This document shows positions 25,508 through 34,965 of a DNA stretch of 64,000 nt, piece by piece. Both the position numbers and the translations under genes were made by a program. How positions within the stretch are numbered: the first letter of the stretch is position 1; the number at the start of each line of letters is the position of its first letter. The notes under the pieces were generated by a model. That model searched no databases. It saw only the letters and a program-made list of their open reading frames with translations, and was not told the DNA's origin. The DNA is from Sulfurospirillum oryzae (GTDB lineage Bacteria > Campylobacterota > Campylobacteria > Campylobacterales > Sulfurospirillaceae). The stretch lies in the NCBI RefSeq assembly GCF_025770725.1, contig NZ_JANZKZ010000002.1:744001-808000 (forward strand). The letters run 5' to 3'.

Positions 25508-25514
25508 TCGCATC

Positions 25515-26894
25515 ATGGAAGCAAAACATATTGACTATTTTAAAAACCTTCTTGGCATTGACAATGTCTATGACGATAAAGCGCACTTGATTGCCTACTG
25601 TTACGATGCAACACGTACACGCTACCAGCCTGATGCCGTTCTCTTTCCAAGAGATGAACAAGATGTAAGTACTATTTTAAAGTATTGTAACGAGCATCAC
25701 ATCATCATCACTCCTCGTGGAGCTGGAAGTGGCTTCACAGGAGGTGCATTGCCTGCAAACGGCGGAATTATCTTAGCTTTTGAAAAACACATGAACAAAA
25801 TCTTAGAGATTGACATGGAAAATATGGTTGCTGTTGTACAACCCGGTGTCATCAACATGGCATTGCAAAAAGCGGTTGAGGCACAAGGACTTTTTTATCC
25901 GCCAGATCCTGCAAGTGAAGAGTACTCTACTATCGGTGGCAATGTCAGTGAGAATGCGGGTGGTATGAGAGCCGCAAAATATGGCATTACCAAAGATTAT
26001 GTCATGGCACTTCGTGCCGTGCTTCCCAATGGAGAGATCATCCGTGCGGGAAAACGTACCATTAAAGATGTCGCTGGTTATAACATCGCTGGTATTATTA
26101 TTGCTAGTGAGGGCACACTTGCGTGTATTACGGAGATTACCCTCAAACTGATCGCTAAACCTAAAATGTCACAAACGGCTATGGGAATTTTTCCAAGTGT
26201 CGATGATGCTATGAATGCTGTTTATAAAACAATGGCAGCAGGTGTTACGCCTGTGGCGATGGAATTTTTGGACAATCTTTCTATTAATGCTGTTGAGCAA
26301 AAATACAACAAAGGGCTTCCAAAAGATGCTGGTGCTATTCTCATCACCGATGTTGATGGAAATACACAAGATGAACTTACACAACAACTCGATGTCATTG
26401 AAAAAGCATTTGCTGAAAACGGATGCAGTGGTTTTAAACGAGCTGGGAGTGCTGAAGAGTCTAAAAACCTCTGGTTTGCCAGACGAAATGCCAGCCAATG
26501 TATCAACATTTATGGCAGTAAAAAGCTCAACGAAGACATCACTGTTCCACGTAGCAAGCTTCCTGCACTTCTTAAAGAGATCGGTAAAATTTCTGAAAAA
26601 TACCATGTCACCGTCCCTTGTTTTGGACACACAGGCGATGGCAATGTTCACACCAATGTTATGGTAGATGGCAGTGACCCTAAACAACTTGAGATCGGAC
26701 ACCATGCCATCGAAGAGATTTTTAAAGCAACCGTAGCTCTTGGGGGAACACTTAGTGGCGAACATGGCATAGGACTTAGCAAAGCACCATTTATGCACCT
26801 CGCTTTTAGTGATGGCGAAATGGAACTTTTCAGATCCATCAAAAAAGCGTTCGATCCTAACAATATTTTAAATCCTTCAAAAATGGGACTCTAA
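25515..26894 (+). CDS. glcD: FAD-linked glycolate/D-lactate oxidase subunit GlcD
   Basis: A 459-residue FAD oxidoreductase. The FAD-binding PCMH domain shows PRGAGSGFTGGALPANGG and the second flavin segment IGGNVSENAGGMRAAKYG. The C-terminal cap has GHTGDGNVHTN and GEHGIGLSKAPF, typical of D-lactate/glycolate dehydrogenases. The start at 25515 (MEAKHIDYFKNLLG) is chosen because the upstream 44 in-frame residues overlap the pgbA-like gene and are not family-like. Glycolate or D-lactate is the likely substrate; which one is not visible. Confidence 0.93.
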   Translation: MEAKHIDYFKNLLGIDNVYDDKAHLIAYCYDATRTRYQPDAVLFPRDEQDVSTILKYCNEHHIIITPRGAGSGFTGGALPANGGIILAFEKHMNKILEIDMENMVAVVQPGVINMALQKAVEAQGLFYPPDPASEEYSTIGGNVSENAGGMRAAKYGITKDYVMALRAVLPNGEIIRAGKRTIKDVAGYNIAGIIIASEGTLACITEITLKLIAKPKMSQTAMGIFPSVDDAMNAVYKTMAAGVTPVAMEFLDNLSINAVEQKYNKGLPKDAGAILITDVDGNTQDELTQQLDVIEKAFAENGCSGFKRAGSAEESKNLWFARRNASQCINIYGSKKLNEDITVPRSKLPALLKEIGKISEKYHVTVPCFGHTGDGNVHTNVMVDGSDPKQLEIGHHAIEEIFKATVALGGTLSGEHGIGLSKAPFMHLAFSDGEMELFRSIKKAFDPNNILNPSKMGL

Positions 26895-27698
26895 TTGTTA
26901 AGCGCTAAAAATTGTGTCGAATTTTTCAAAAAGCTCAGAGACGTAGAACTTGCACACTACGCCTCTTCTTTGAGTTTTCACACCATTTTAGCGCTTATTC
27001 CGATTCTGCTTATAACCTTTAGTATTTTTACCAAAATGCCTCTTTTTGAAGTTTACTACGAGAAACTTCAAGCTTTTATTTTTAGCTCACTCATTCCGAC
27101 ACAACAAGATGTGATGATCCACTACCTGCGTGATTTTATGGAAAATACGGGTAATATGGGCGTTGTAGGTACTATTTTTGTCCTTTACATTTCTATTATG
27201 TTTTTTTTGGATTATGAAAAAATTGTGAGTAAAATTTTTGAAATTCCAACGCGCAGTTTTTGGGAAGCACTCACCACCTACTGGACAATGGTGACGCTTA
27301 TGCCTCTTGGTCTTATCATCTTCTTTTACAGCTCTGCGGTAGCGCAACAAGTGTTAGAAAGCAGCGAAGTGACGAGCTCTATCAACCTCCTTCGCTATAC
27401 GCCTTATTTTATCGTATGGGGACTCTATTTTATTATGTACAGTGTCTCCGCTAAAATCAAAATCCACCTCAAGAGTGCCCTACTTTCTTCATTTACCGCC
27501 TCTTTGTGCTGGTATATTTCTAAAATTCTTTTCGTCTATTATGTCACCTACAACAAAACGTATTTGAGCATTTATGGCTCTTTTAGCATTTTGCTTTTCT
27601 TCTTTTTATGGATCTATTTTTCATGGTTTATCTATCTTTACGGTCTAAAATTTTGCTTTTTATTGAATGAAAAAGAGACTGAGAAAAGCAAAGCCTAA
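26895..27698 (+). CDS. YihY/BrkB-family inner membrane protein
   Basis: The 267-residue protein has about six membrane spans and the YihY pattern: ELAHYASSLSFHTILALIPILL near the N-terminus, SIMFFLDYEKI, and the C-terminal FFFLWIYFSWFIYLYGLKFC. This family was once called ribonuclease BN and has no settled function; some members are virulence-linked. The start is a TTG directly after the glcD stop, with no spacing. The 3' end overlaps convergent comEC by 39 bp. Confidence 0.82.
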   Translation: MLSAKNCVEFFKKLRDVELAHYASSLSFHTILALIPILLITFSIFTKMPLFEVYYEKLQAFIFSSLIPTQQDVMIHYLRDFMENTGNMGVVGTIFVLYISIMFFLDYEKIVSKIFEIPTRSFWEALTTYWTMVTLMPLGLIIFFYSSAVAQQVLESSEVTSSINLLRYTPYFIVWGLYFIMYSVSAKIKIHLKSALLSSFTASLCWYISKILFVYYVTYNKTYLSIYGSFSILLFFFLWIYFSWFIYLYGLKFCFLLNEKETEKSKA

Positions 27699-28922
27699 AC
27701 AGCCATACAATGCCACTTTGTAGCGTATTGCCACAAGTGAAACTCCTACATATAAAACCAATATCCACCACGGAAAACTCAACAGATAACTTCCCGTTTT
27801 TACATGTAAAAAGTCTAGCAAATACGCATCTAAAATTCCTCCAAGATTCATTACATGTAAAAGTACACCTAACGGATAAAAGACGATAAACACAAGGCTT
27901 GAGAGTGGCGATGTCAGTTGCAAAAAGGTAAAGACAGGGAAAAAGGTATGAACGATGGGAACCATTAGGAGAAAAACGCCAAGATCAATGATGCCAAGCA
28001 ATACCCAGCGATTGAGACTTTGAAAATGGTGTAAAAAAAGAAAAAGGTAAAAAACACCCGCTACTGAAAACCAAAAAGAGAGCGAAAAAAGAAGCGCTGG
28101 GAAGAGTGCTAAAAGTCCAAGTGATGTAAGACCAAGCATCTGAAATGAAAGCACTTTTATGCCTCTTGAATAAAAGAAAAAACCTAAAACACTCATCGCA
28201 AATGCCCTTAAAAAGGAGGGAACAAAGTCGATGATGACCATGTAGGCAAATAACACAACAAGCACCACCACTGTAAGATCTGCGTTGACATTACGGTAGG
28301 GAAAATAACGACTTTGAAAAAACTGATAAAGTGGTTTGAGAAAAAAGAAAAGCAAAAATGAGATAACCCCGACATTGTAACCGCTAATGGCGATCAGATG
28401 TGAAATACCCCATTTTTGAACCTCCTCACGTAACTCTTTTGAAATAGGTGTCGCAAATAGGAGCGTTTTATACAACTCTGCTATCGTTTCATTTTCATGT
28501 TGATGCTCAACCCAACGATAAAGCGGTTTTACATCAAGCGGTGGGTCATCTTCGTAGATTTCATACAACGACAATGAAGGGGCAAAAAAGCCTTTGAGAT
28601 AGTCTAAAAAGGTGACTTTATCGACTTTGAGTTTCACCTTTACACGGCTTTTGAGAGGTGTGGATGTAACGCGCCATGATGTGGTGTAGACTTCCGCACC
28701 ACTGCCATCGAGTTTGAGCTTGAAAACATCGTAGGTGCGCCCTTTTTCATTGGTTTTTGTGTAGTGATTGAGCACCGTGGCAGTGTTTACATGTAAAGCA
28801 TTTTGAGTTAGTTTTTGGAAGTGGTAAAATTCAAAAAAAAGGGAACACGAAGCAACAAAAAGCACCACTGCTAGTGTCAGAAAAAATTCCTTTTTGCTGA
28901 CAAAGAGTGGTACGTTTTGCAT
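27660..28922 (-). CDS. comEC: ComEC/Rec2-family DNA uptake channel
   Basis: A 420-residue polytopic protein. WGISHLIAISGYNVGVISFLL is the diagnostic competence domain motif, and FVPSFLRAFAMSVLGFFFYSRG the second. The N-terminal part is an OB-like periplasmic domain (about 35-120). It lacks the C-terminal metallo-beta-lactamase domain of long ComEC proteins, as usual for this phylum. ComEC passes single-stranded DNA across the inner membrane during natural transformation. Three TACATGTA palindromes lie inside it (27799, 27851, 28786). It starts 2 bp after dnaB. Confidence 0.88.
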   Translation of the reverse strand: MQNVPLFVSKKEFFLTLAVVLFVASCSLFFEFYHFQKLTQNALHVNTATVLNHYTKTNEKGRTYDVFKLKLDGSGAEVYTTSWRVTSTPLKSRVKVKLKVDKVTFLDYLKGFFAPSLSLYEIYEDDPPLDVKPLYRWVEHQHENETIAELYKTLLFATPISKELREEVQKWGISHLIAISGYNVGVISFLLFFFLKPLYQFFQSRYFPYRNVNADLTVVVLVVLFAYMVIIDFVPSFLRAFAMSVLGFFFYSRGIKVLSFQMLGLTSLGLLALFPALLFSLSFWFSVAGVFYLFLFLHHFQSLNRWVLLGIIDLGVFLLMVPIVHTFFPVFTFLQLTSPLSSLVFIVFYPLGVLLHVMNLGGILDAYLLDFLHVKTGSYLLSFPWWILVLYVGVSLVAIRYKVALYGCLGFAFLSLFFIQ

Positions 28923-28924
28923 GA

Positions 28925-30355
28925 TTACAATGGAGGCAAGCTAATCTTTGCCTCTTGAGAAATGGAGGCGTTATATTGGACGACTTCGATCGGAATAGAA
29001 TTTTTTCCGCCATCCACAAAGCGCGTACACGCTTTTTGAAAGACAAGGTTGGCAACACCAACAGGTCCATTTCTATTTTTACCGACAATGACTTCGGCTA
29101 ACTCTTCAGGTCTTTCAAAAAAGTCACTTTTGTACTCTTTGCCCTCAGTTCTAGCCTTTTGTTCTTTCTCTTTCTCTTCACGCATACGGTAAACATCATC
29201 ACGGTAAACAAACAAGATCATGTCGGCATCTTGCTCGATGGCACCTGACTCTCTAAGGTCACTCAGCATTGGGCGTTTATCGCTACGTGCCTCTAACCCA
29301 CGGTTGAGCTGCGAAAGTGCGATAATAGGGATGTTAAGCTCTCTAGCTAAAAGCTTCAGTCCACGACTGATGTCACTCACCTCGATATGCCTGTCTCTCG
29401 TTCCCGCCGAACTCATCAACTGCAAGTAGTCGATGATCGCAAGTGAGATTTCAGGGTGTTGGGATTTGAGCTTTCGAAGCTTTGCTCTGACTTTATGAAT
29501 ATCCACGGAGCCGTTATCATCCACAAAGAATTTTCGCCTACTCATCTCATCCGCAGCGCTCGTGAGTCTTCCCCACTGTTCATCGCTCATGTCACCTACT
29601 TTAAGTTTTTGAAGCGGTATGGAAGTTTTAGCACTGAGCATCCTGAGCATCAACTGCTCTGCTGGCATCTCAAGGGAAAATATCGCAACACCCTTGCTTC
29701 GATCTAACGCATTTTGCGCCAAGTTCAAACAAAAAGCCGTTTTTCCCATCGCCGGACGCGCCGCAACAATGATGAGATCGCCCTCGCCAAAACCAGAAGT
29801 CAAACGGTTGATTTCAGCAAAACCACTATCAACTCCTACAACACCAGAGTTTCCACGCTTTTTCATCTCATGAATGTGTGCGATGGTCGCATGCGTCATC
29901 TCTGGTGATTCACGGAACTCTTTAGAACCACTTTCTTGCGTGATTTGGTAAAGCTTTTGTTGCACCAAATCAACCACTTCATTCGATGGCAAATCTTTCT
30001 CAACCGCGATCTCTTTGATGTCGCTGGTCAGCTGTACAAGCTCTCGCTTAATCGCCTTCTCACGAATCTCCTCCACATACGCTTTGGTGGCAGGCAGAGG
30101 ATTGGTAGAGAGAATTTCAAGCATCGCGTCTTCATCAAAACGCCCTTGTTGGTTAAGCTTTTTTTTGATGAACTCCTCATCAATCGGCAGGTCTTCCCTC
30201 TCACATGCCTCCATCGCTTCGTAAATATAACGATGACTTGGCAAATAAAAATCTTTCGCACCAATCAGCGCAGCGACATCTTCAAATGTTGCAGGGTTAA
30301 ATAAAATGGAGCTAAGAACCGAGCGTTCTATGTTGACATTGTGCAGATTGCTCAT
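28925..30355 (-). CDS. dnaB: Replicative DNA helicase DnaB
   Basis: A 476-residue hexameric 5'-3' helicase. The N-terminal DnaB domain (1-150) is followed by a RecA-like motor: Walker [11 protein letters not shown], Walker [11 protein letters not shown], and [15 protein letters not shown]-type arginine-finger region ([18 protein letters not shown]). The start overlaps the ispG stop by 4 bp; comEC follows after 2 bp. Length and motifs are standard. Confidence 0.97.
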   Translation of the reverse strand: MSNLHNVNIERSVLSSILFNPATFEDVAALIGAKDFYLPSHRYIYEAMEACEREDLPIDEEFIKKKLNQQGRFDEDAMLEILSTNPLPATKAYVEEIREKAIKRELVQLTSDIKEIAVEKDLPSNEVVDLVQQKLYQITQESGSKEFRESPEMTHATIAHIHEMKKRGNSGVVGVDSGFAEINRLTSGFGEGDLIIVAARPAMGKTAFCLNLAQNALDRSKGVAIFSLEMPAEQLMLRMLSAKTSIPLQKLKVGDMSDEQWGRLTSAADEMSRRKFFVDDNGSVDIHKVRAKLRKLKSQHPEISLAIIDYLQLMSSAGTRDRHIEVSDISRGLKLLARELNIPIIALSQLNRGLEARSDKRPMLSDLRESGAIEQDADMILFVYRDDVYRMREEKEKEQKARTEGKEYKSDFFERPEELAEVIVGKNRNGPVGVANLVFQKACTRFVDGGKNSIPIEVVQYNASISQEAKISLPPL

Positions 30356-31416
30356 GCTTTATACTCCTTGGCAGCAAGCTCTACGGCTTCTAAAAATTTA
30401 TCGACGAGGTCTTCTTCTTTGAGTTTTGCCACGACTTCGCCTTTGACCATCACAAGCCCTTGCCCTTTTCCAAACGCAATGGCGACATCGGCATGTTTAG
30501 CCTCGCCAATGGCATTCACCACGCATCCCATCACTGAGATATTGAGTGGTGCTTTGATGTGTTTGGTACGACGCTCTACTTCAGCAACCGCTTTAACAAG
30601 GTTGGCTTCCAAACGCCCACATGTTGGGCACGAGATGATGTTTAAACCTTCTGCTTCAACACCACTGTCTTTTAAAATGGCACGCCCTACTTTGATCTCT
30701 TCTTCAAGCTCGCCTGTGATGGAAACTCTCAAAGTGTCGCCAATACCATCGAGCAAAAGAGAACCCAACGCAATGGAAGATTTAATCGTTGAGTGAAACA
30801 GTGTCCCCGCTTCCGTAACACCAAGATGAAACGGATACTCAACAAGAGGTCTCAGCATACGGTACGCTTCAACGGTGCGCTCGACATCGCTGGCTTTGAG
30901 TGAAACTTTCATATTGGTAAAGCCAAGGTCTTCAAGGTATTTGATGTTATACAGAGCCGATTCCACCATCCCTTTAGCGGTGGGTCCATACTTCTCATCG
31001 AACTCTTTTTCCAAGCTTCCACTGTTCACACCAATGCGAATAGGAATATTTCGCTCATTGCACGCTTTAACCACCTCTTTAACACGCTCTTTGTTGCCAA
31101 TATTGCCAGGATTGATGCGAATACAGTCCACCACTTCCGCGGCAATAAGCGCCAAACGGTAGTTAAAGTGAATATCTGCAACCAAAGGCAAACTTGAACG
31201 CTCTTTAATGGCTTTCAGTGCGTATGCATCATCATAATCAGGCACAGCCACACGCACAATGTCAGCTCCAGCAAAATGCAAACGACGGATTTGTTCCACC
31301 GTAGCTTCCACATCGTGTGTTTTAGAAAAAGTCATCGATTGAACAGGTATTTTGGCATTGCCTCCCACGGGGACATTGCCAACAAAAATTTGTTTGGTTG
31401 GGTATCGTTTTATCAT
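30352..31416 (-). CDS. ispG: 4-hydroxy-3-methylbut-2-en-1-yl diphosphate synthase IspG
   Basis: A 354-residue [4Fe-4S] enzyme of the non-mevalonate isoprenoid pathway, converting MEcPP to HMBPP. Cluster ligands are in IISCPTCGR and [12 protein letters not shown]. The TIM barrel starts [19 protein letters not shown]. The length is typical of the short bacterial type. It lies in an ispG-dnaB-comEC minus-strand run and is preceded by a 134 bp gap containing a hairpin repeat. Confidence 0.97.
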   Translation of the reverse strand: MIKRYPTKQIFVGNVPVGGNAKIPVQSMTFSKTHDVEATVEQIRRLHFAGADIVRVAVPDYDDAYALKAIKERSSLPLVADIHFNYRLALIAAEVVDCIRINPGNIGNKERVKEVVKACNERNIPIRIGVNSGSLEKEFDEKYGPTAKGMVESALYNIKYLEDLGFTNMKVSLKASDVERTVEAYRMLRPLVEYPFHLGVTEAGTLFHSTIKSSIALGSLLLDGIGDTLRVSITGELEEEIKVGRAILKDSGVEAEGLNIISCPTCGRLEANLVKAVAEVERRTKHIKAPLNISVMGCVVNAIGEAKHADVAIAFGKGQGLVMVKGEVVAKLKEEDLVDKFLEAVELAAKEYKA

Positions 31417-31436
31417 TGTTTATCCTAAACTTTATG

Positions 31437-31530
31437 CTACAAATAAATTCTGCCAACATGGTTGGCAAGCTTTAGTGCCACAGCGGCTAGCGTAGCCAAA
31501 AGGAGCTTTGCTTCGTTGGCGTTGTAAAAA
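31437..31530. repeat. Modular hairpin repeat locus 4 (ispG-priA)
   Basis: On the minus strand the gap reads GCAAAGCTCC, then GGCTACGCTAGCCGCTGTG, then CTAAAGCTTGCCAACCATG and GGCAGA. These match the segments of the 14.6 kb repeats (GCAAAGCTCC, GACTACGCTAACGCTGTG) and the GCTTGCC...GGCAGA stem at 8225-8246. TGCCAAC-ATG-GTTGGCA is a 7 bp hairpin at about 31451-31467. It is the opposite orientation to locus 2. Confidence 0.65.
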
Positions 31531-31550
31531 TAAATTATACCTTGTTCATA

Positions 31551-33386
31551 TTAAGAAAATGATAATGGGTCTATATCTGCTTCTACATGTAAAAGTTTTA
31601 CTGCATGTGCCAATTCGAGTAACGCTTTGCTTGAATCACTGCGCGCTAAGAGTTCGTAGCGGTATTTATTGGCGATTTTAGAGATGTTAGCTTTACCGTA
31701 TCCCACCACTTCCACCTGTGGGAAATTTTGTGCGATGAGGGCTACTTTTTCGATCAACTCTTTAGCTTTGTCGTCTTTAACGTGAGAACTCATAAGCCTC
31801 AGCATCTTTTTAAACGGTGGATAAAGCCCTTTTCGAAACACCAACTCATCATTTAAAAACTGTTCAAAATCACTCAAATACTGCTTAAAAAAGTCACTGT
31901 TTTTACTCTGAATCAGCACCTCTCCATACCCTTTGCGCCCTGCTCGTCCTGCAATTTGTTGCACCAATGCTAAGGTTTTTTCACGCGATCTAAAATCGCT
32001 CATACCTAAAAGGGCATCGACACCAAGGATGACGGCAAGCCCCACACCATGATAGTCATGCCCTTTAGAGAGCATCTGCGTTCCCACCATAATGTCAATT
32101 TTATGCTCATTAAAGTCGCTCAAAATTTCAGAGAGTTTTTTCTCTGTTCGTACCTCATCGCGATCAAACTGTTGCACGACATGCTCGTGATAATGCTCCG
32201 TAAGTTTTTGGCTCACTTCCGCCGTTCCCATGCGTGTTGCCACGATCTCTTCGCACCCGCATTTGGGGCACACTTTGGGAATCACTTCGGTGTAATTACA
32301 ATAGTGGCATTTAAGCGCGTTCATATTATGATGAATGCTCATCCCAACGCTACAAAACGGGCACTCGACGTTCGCGCCACAGCTTTTACATGTAATGTAC
32401 TTAAAGTTCGCACGTGTTGGCAAAAAGACGATGACTTGCTTTTTGGCATTCAATGCTTTTTGAATCGCTTCTGTCATCTTGTAACTAAGCCCATGCTCGC
32501 CATCATCGTACATGATGTAGCTTTGAGAGTCAAAAAAAGTACCTTTGAGTCTAAAGGTTGGAATTTTGTGAAAACTCCCAAGTGTAGGCGTTGCACTGCC
32601 TAAAAGTACTTTGCATCCGAGTTTTTGACCAAAAAGAAGTGCTAGATCTTTCGCGTTGTAACGAGGACGATTTCCCGACTTATAGCTCTCATCATGCTCT
32701 TCATCCACCACAATCAAACCAAGATGCGAAAGTGGCAAGAAAAGCGCAGAGCGCGTTCCTGCGATAATGGAGACTTTACCCTCTTCAAGGTCACTAAGTA
32801 TCTGCTCTTTTTTCTTCGCACTAATCTTTGAATGCCAAATGGCAACACGCGTGCCAAAATGATGCTTTAGGCGGTTTTTCATTTGAGGTGTAAGACCAAT
32901 TTCAGGAAGCAAGAAGATGGCTTGCTTGCCCTCATTAATGGTTTTTTCAAAAAGCTTCATATAGATTTCAGTCTTACCACTTCCCGTGTCACCAAAAAGC
33001 AGGGATGCCTTCTGTGCCTCTATAAAATCATACGCCTTTTGCTGTTCATCTGAAAGCTTTATGTCCGTTGCAATAGATTCTTTTACATGTAAAGCATTTT
33101 GTGAGTAAGGGACAAAAAGACTTAATGCTTCACCCAAAGAGCAAACATAATACTCTGCTATAAAACGAGCAAGTTCAACTGTTTTTTGTGGGTAAAATAT
33201 TTTACATGTAAGAGAGATAGACTCACATTCAAATTCAGGTTTTTCAACCGAAGCAATCACAACACCTTGCGTAGTACGTTTGGAAAGCGTAACTTCGACA
33301 ATAGTACCAACCTGAAGCATTTGCTCAGACTGATAGGTTAAAGGAGAAAGAGGGGATTTTAAAAGAGCAATATGGTAGTAAAACAC
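31551..33386 (-). CDS. priA: Primosomal replication helicase PriA
   Basis: A 611-residue 3'-5' helicase that restarts stalled replication forks. Walker A is LLFGDTGSGKTEIY, the DEAH-type box is IVVDEEHDESYK, and a zinc-binding block with several CxxC pairs (CKSCGANVECPFC, CHYCN, CPKCGCEE) lies mid-protein. It is shorter than the 732-residue E. coli protein, as usual in this phylum. Four TACATGTA palindromes are inside the gene (31584, 32385, 33082, 33201), one encoding a zinc ligand region (YITCKSCG). The prepilin gene lies 5 bp upstream. Confidence 0.97.
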   Translation of the reverse strand: MFYYHIALLKSPLSPLTYQSEQMLQVGTIVEVTLSKRTTQGVVIASVEKPEFECESISLTCKIFYPQKTVELARFIAEYYVCSLGEALSLFVPYSQNALHVKESIATDIKLSDEQQKAYDFIEAQKASLLFGDTGSGKTEIYMKLFEKTINEGKQAIFLLPEIGLTPQMKNRLKHHFGTRVAIWHSKISAKKKEQILSDLEEGKVSIIAGTRSALFLPLSHLGLIVVDEEHDESYKSGNRPRYNAKDLALLFGQKLGCKVLLGSATPTLGSFHKIPTFRLKGTFFDSQSYIMYDDGEHGLSYKMTEAIQKALNAKKQVIVFLPTRANFKYITCKSCGANVECPFCSVGMSIHHNMNALKCHYCNYTEVIPKVCPKCGCEEIVATRMGTAEVSQKLTEHYHEHVVQQFDRDEVRTEKKLSEILSDFNEHKIDIMVGTQMLSKGHDYHGVGLAVILGVDALLGMSDFRSREKTLALVQQIAGRAGRKGYGEVLIQSKNSDFFKQYLSDFEQFLNDELVFRKGLYPPFKKMLRLMSSHVKDDKAKELIEKVALIAQNFPQVEVVGYGKANISKIANKYRYELLARSDSSKALLELAHAVKLLHVEADIDPLSFS

Positions 33387-33391
33387 ATTAA

Positions 33392-33868
33392 CTAACGGGT
33401 AAGATCATTACAATTAGCATTGTTTGCAGTACAATTAAAAAGACCATTTGTGTTGGTATATGTAAAAGCAGTTGCCACACCACCCACAGTGAAAGAATAT
33501 GCGTTAACACCCGTTTTTAACCAACCACCATCTCTATTTTGTGAAAAAATGGGATACTCTAAAATGTTGGAAGCATTTCCATCACTAACATTAAAAAGTC
33601 TATCACCCTCATTGCTCGCTGCTGCAATACCATCAAGATTTGTAGGGAAAAAAGTACCATTTGCTTGAACATTGCCTTCAAGCATATTTTTTGAGCGCTG
33701 TAATGCAATTCCACTACGAATAGCAGAAACGTCAGAACGTCCTTTTGTAATGTAAGCATCACCACGTGTTGCAGCAAGTCTTGGAATAGCTATAGCTGAT
33801 AATATACCAAGTACAACAATAACAAAAACAAGTTCTATCATTGTAAATGCAGAAGTGTGTGTTTTCAC
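33392..33868 (-). CDS. Prepilin-type pseudopilin (Ala at -1)
   Basis: A 158-residue type II pseudopilin-like protein. The leader and cleavage region read MKTHTSA then FTMIELVFVIVVLGILSA, with E5 of the mature protein present. The residue before the cleavage site is Ala; nearly all prepilins have Gly. A short C-terminal disulfide loop (CTANNANC) is likely. It sits between priA and a second prepilin, the position of C. jejuni Cj0683 as I recall, and could feed a transformation/type II-like pseudopilus. Confidence 0.85.
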   Translation of the reverse strand: MKTHTSAFTMIELVFVIVVLGILSAIAIPRLAATRGDAYITKGRSDVSAIRSGIALQRSKNMLEGNVQANGTFFPTNLDGIAAASNEGDRLFNVSDGNASNILEYPIFSQNRDGGWLKTGVNAYSFTVGGVATAFTYTNTNGLFNCTANNANCNDLTR

Positions 33869-33910
33869 AATGCAACCTTAAAGAGAGGAGAGTCATCCCT
33901 CCTCTTAGAA

Positions 33911-34375
33911 TTATCGAGTAATTTTTTGCCCACCAAAAGTTTGATTACTATCAATTAATGCTTTAACATTAGGAAGATTTATAACTTCTGTACACACTGT
34001 AGAGTTTCCTTTATTCGCAACTGAACCTAAAGTACCATTTCTATCAAGTGTAACATCAAAGCATTTCGTACTATCAATATAAAATGATATGACACCATCT
34101 GTAGCATTTGCATCTGCTACGTTCGTCATACTTTTAAACTGTGCTACATCAACATTATCTGCTGTACCGGTTGAAGTATTCGTTTCGCCAGCCCAATGAC
34201 CTTGAGATGTAAAATATGAACCTAAATCTGAGTACATTGTTGCAATATTTGTAGCAGATGCAGAAACTTTTGCATCATCTCTCGTTGCTGCCAATCTTGG
34301 GATAGCCACTGCTGCCAAGATACCTAAAATAACGATTACGAAGATAAGTTCGATCATCGTGAAACCTTTTTTCAT
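33911..34375 (-). CDS. Prepilin-type pseudopilin
   Basis: A 154-residue prepilin with a canonical short leader MKKG and FTMIELIFVIVILGILAA after the cleavage site. The mature domain has two cysteines (KCFDV and TVCTEV) that may form a disulfide. It is first of a prepilin pair, 42 bp ahead of the second copy, which has the same N-terminal block IPRLAATR and so arose by duplication. The ribosome site AAAGGAGT is well placed. A GAATGTCATTC inverted repeat lies upstream (34419-34429). Confidence 0.9.
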   Translation of the reverse strand: MKKGFTMIELIFVIVILGILAAVAIPRLAATRDDAKVSASATNIATMYSDLGSYFTSQGHWAGETNTSTGTADNVDVAQFKSMTNVADANATDGVISFYIDSTKCFDVTLDRNGTLGSVANKGNSTVCTEVINLPNVKALIDSNQTFGGQKITR

Positions 34376-34418
34376 TGTAACTCCTTTTGTTTTTTAGCCT
34401 ATACACTTATAGACCATT

Positions 34419-34429
34419 GAATGTCATTC
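34419..34429. promoter_or_regulatory. Inverted repeat upstream of the prepilin gene
   Basis: GAATGTCATTC is a 5-1-5 inverted repeat 44 bp upstream of the prepilin start at 34375. It lies in the 79 bp gap after the small-protein gene. It could be a regulator site; no protein can be assigned from sequence. Confidence 0.25.
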
Positions 34430-34454
34430 TAATACAATCTTTTTAAAGCAGGGC

Positions 34455-34673
34455 TTAAATCTCTTCTATCTTCTTGACAAGCGTTGTGATCTCTTGTTCT
34501 AGCATAAAGTTATCATAACATTTACCCACATACGCAAACAAAAGCTCTTTAGGGTCAATGGTACTTTTACCTTTAAACTTCTCTTTAAAATCCTCTTCAA
34601 ACTGCACAGCAAATGCACCTTCTAACTTGATGTCAAAGTCTTTGCCACCAAGGCTGATGGTTATCTTACTCAT
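34455..34673 (-). CDS. Small ZapA-like protein (72 aa)
   Basis: The protein begins KITISLGGKDFDIKLEG, a beta-hairpin typical of ZapA. An amphipathic helix follows, then IDPKELLFAYVGKCYDNFM and a C-terminal coiled-coil helix LEQEITTLVKKIEEI. Order and spacing match ZapA, which binds FtsZ, though the family call is by shape, not by identity. It is translationally coupled (4 bp overlap) to an upstream coiled-coil protein. The pair lies between uvrB and the prepilins, as do two small hypothetical genes in C. jejuni. Confidence 0.6.
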   Translation of the reverse strand: MSKITISLGGKDFDIKLEGAFAVQFEEDFKEKFKGKSTIDPKELLFAYVGKCYDNFMLEQEITTLVKKIEEI

Positions 34674-34903
34674 CGACCGAGCACTGCTTCAATTTTACTG
34701 AGAAGATCATCGGCATTGACGTCTTTATTGATCAGGTCTTGCTCTAGCTTTGCAATTTGCACATTTTTAGCTTCTGCCATTGCTTTTGCTTTGACCACTT
34801 CTTGACGAAGGGCTTCATTTTGAGCCAAAAGGTCTTTGTATTTTTCCAAAAGTTCCGTTATCTTTTGGCTTAATGTGCTAATGTTTCTCTCTTCTTCAAA
34901 CAT
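34670..34903 (-). CDS. Small coiled-coil protein, ZapB-like by shape (77 aa)
   Basis: A 77-residue protein that is nearly all heptad-pattern helix ([21 protein letters not shown], continuing to residue 65) ending [12 protein letters not shown]. No enzyme motif or membrane segment. It resembles ZapB-type coiled coils in size and form; because coiled coils look alike, this is weak evidence alone. Its overlap with the ZapA-like gene strengthens the idea of a division pair. It is divergent from uvrB. Confidence 0.55.
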   Translation of the reverse strand: MFEEERNISTLSQKITELLEKYKDLLAQNEALRQEVVKAKAMAEAKNVQIAKLEQDLINKDVNADDLLSKIEAVLGR

Positions 34904-34929
34904 TTAGGACTCCATTGTGGTCTGTTTGG

Positions 34930-34935
34930 TATAAT
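34930..34935 (+). promoter_or_regulatory. Extended -10 promoter element for uvrB
   Basis: TGGTATAAT has TATAAT at 34930-34935, 30 nt before the uvrB start at 34966. The local string TTTGGTATAATT also occurs before aguA. Confidence 0.6.
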
Positions 34936-34965
34936 TGTAACAAAATAATGGGAAAAGTATCAACT

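Noticed and set aside
25383-25514. N-terminal 44-residue extension of GlcD
   Set aside because: It overlaps the upstream gene in another frame and is unlike the family; MEAKHIDYFKN at 25515 is the natural start.
26169-26798. 209-codon minus-strand ORF
   Set aside because: It is antisense to glcD, with no family-like motif or ribosome site; glcD is certain.
32049-32603. 184-codon plus-strand ORF
   Set aside because: It is antisense to priA, whose motifs are all present in the other strand.
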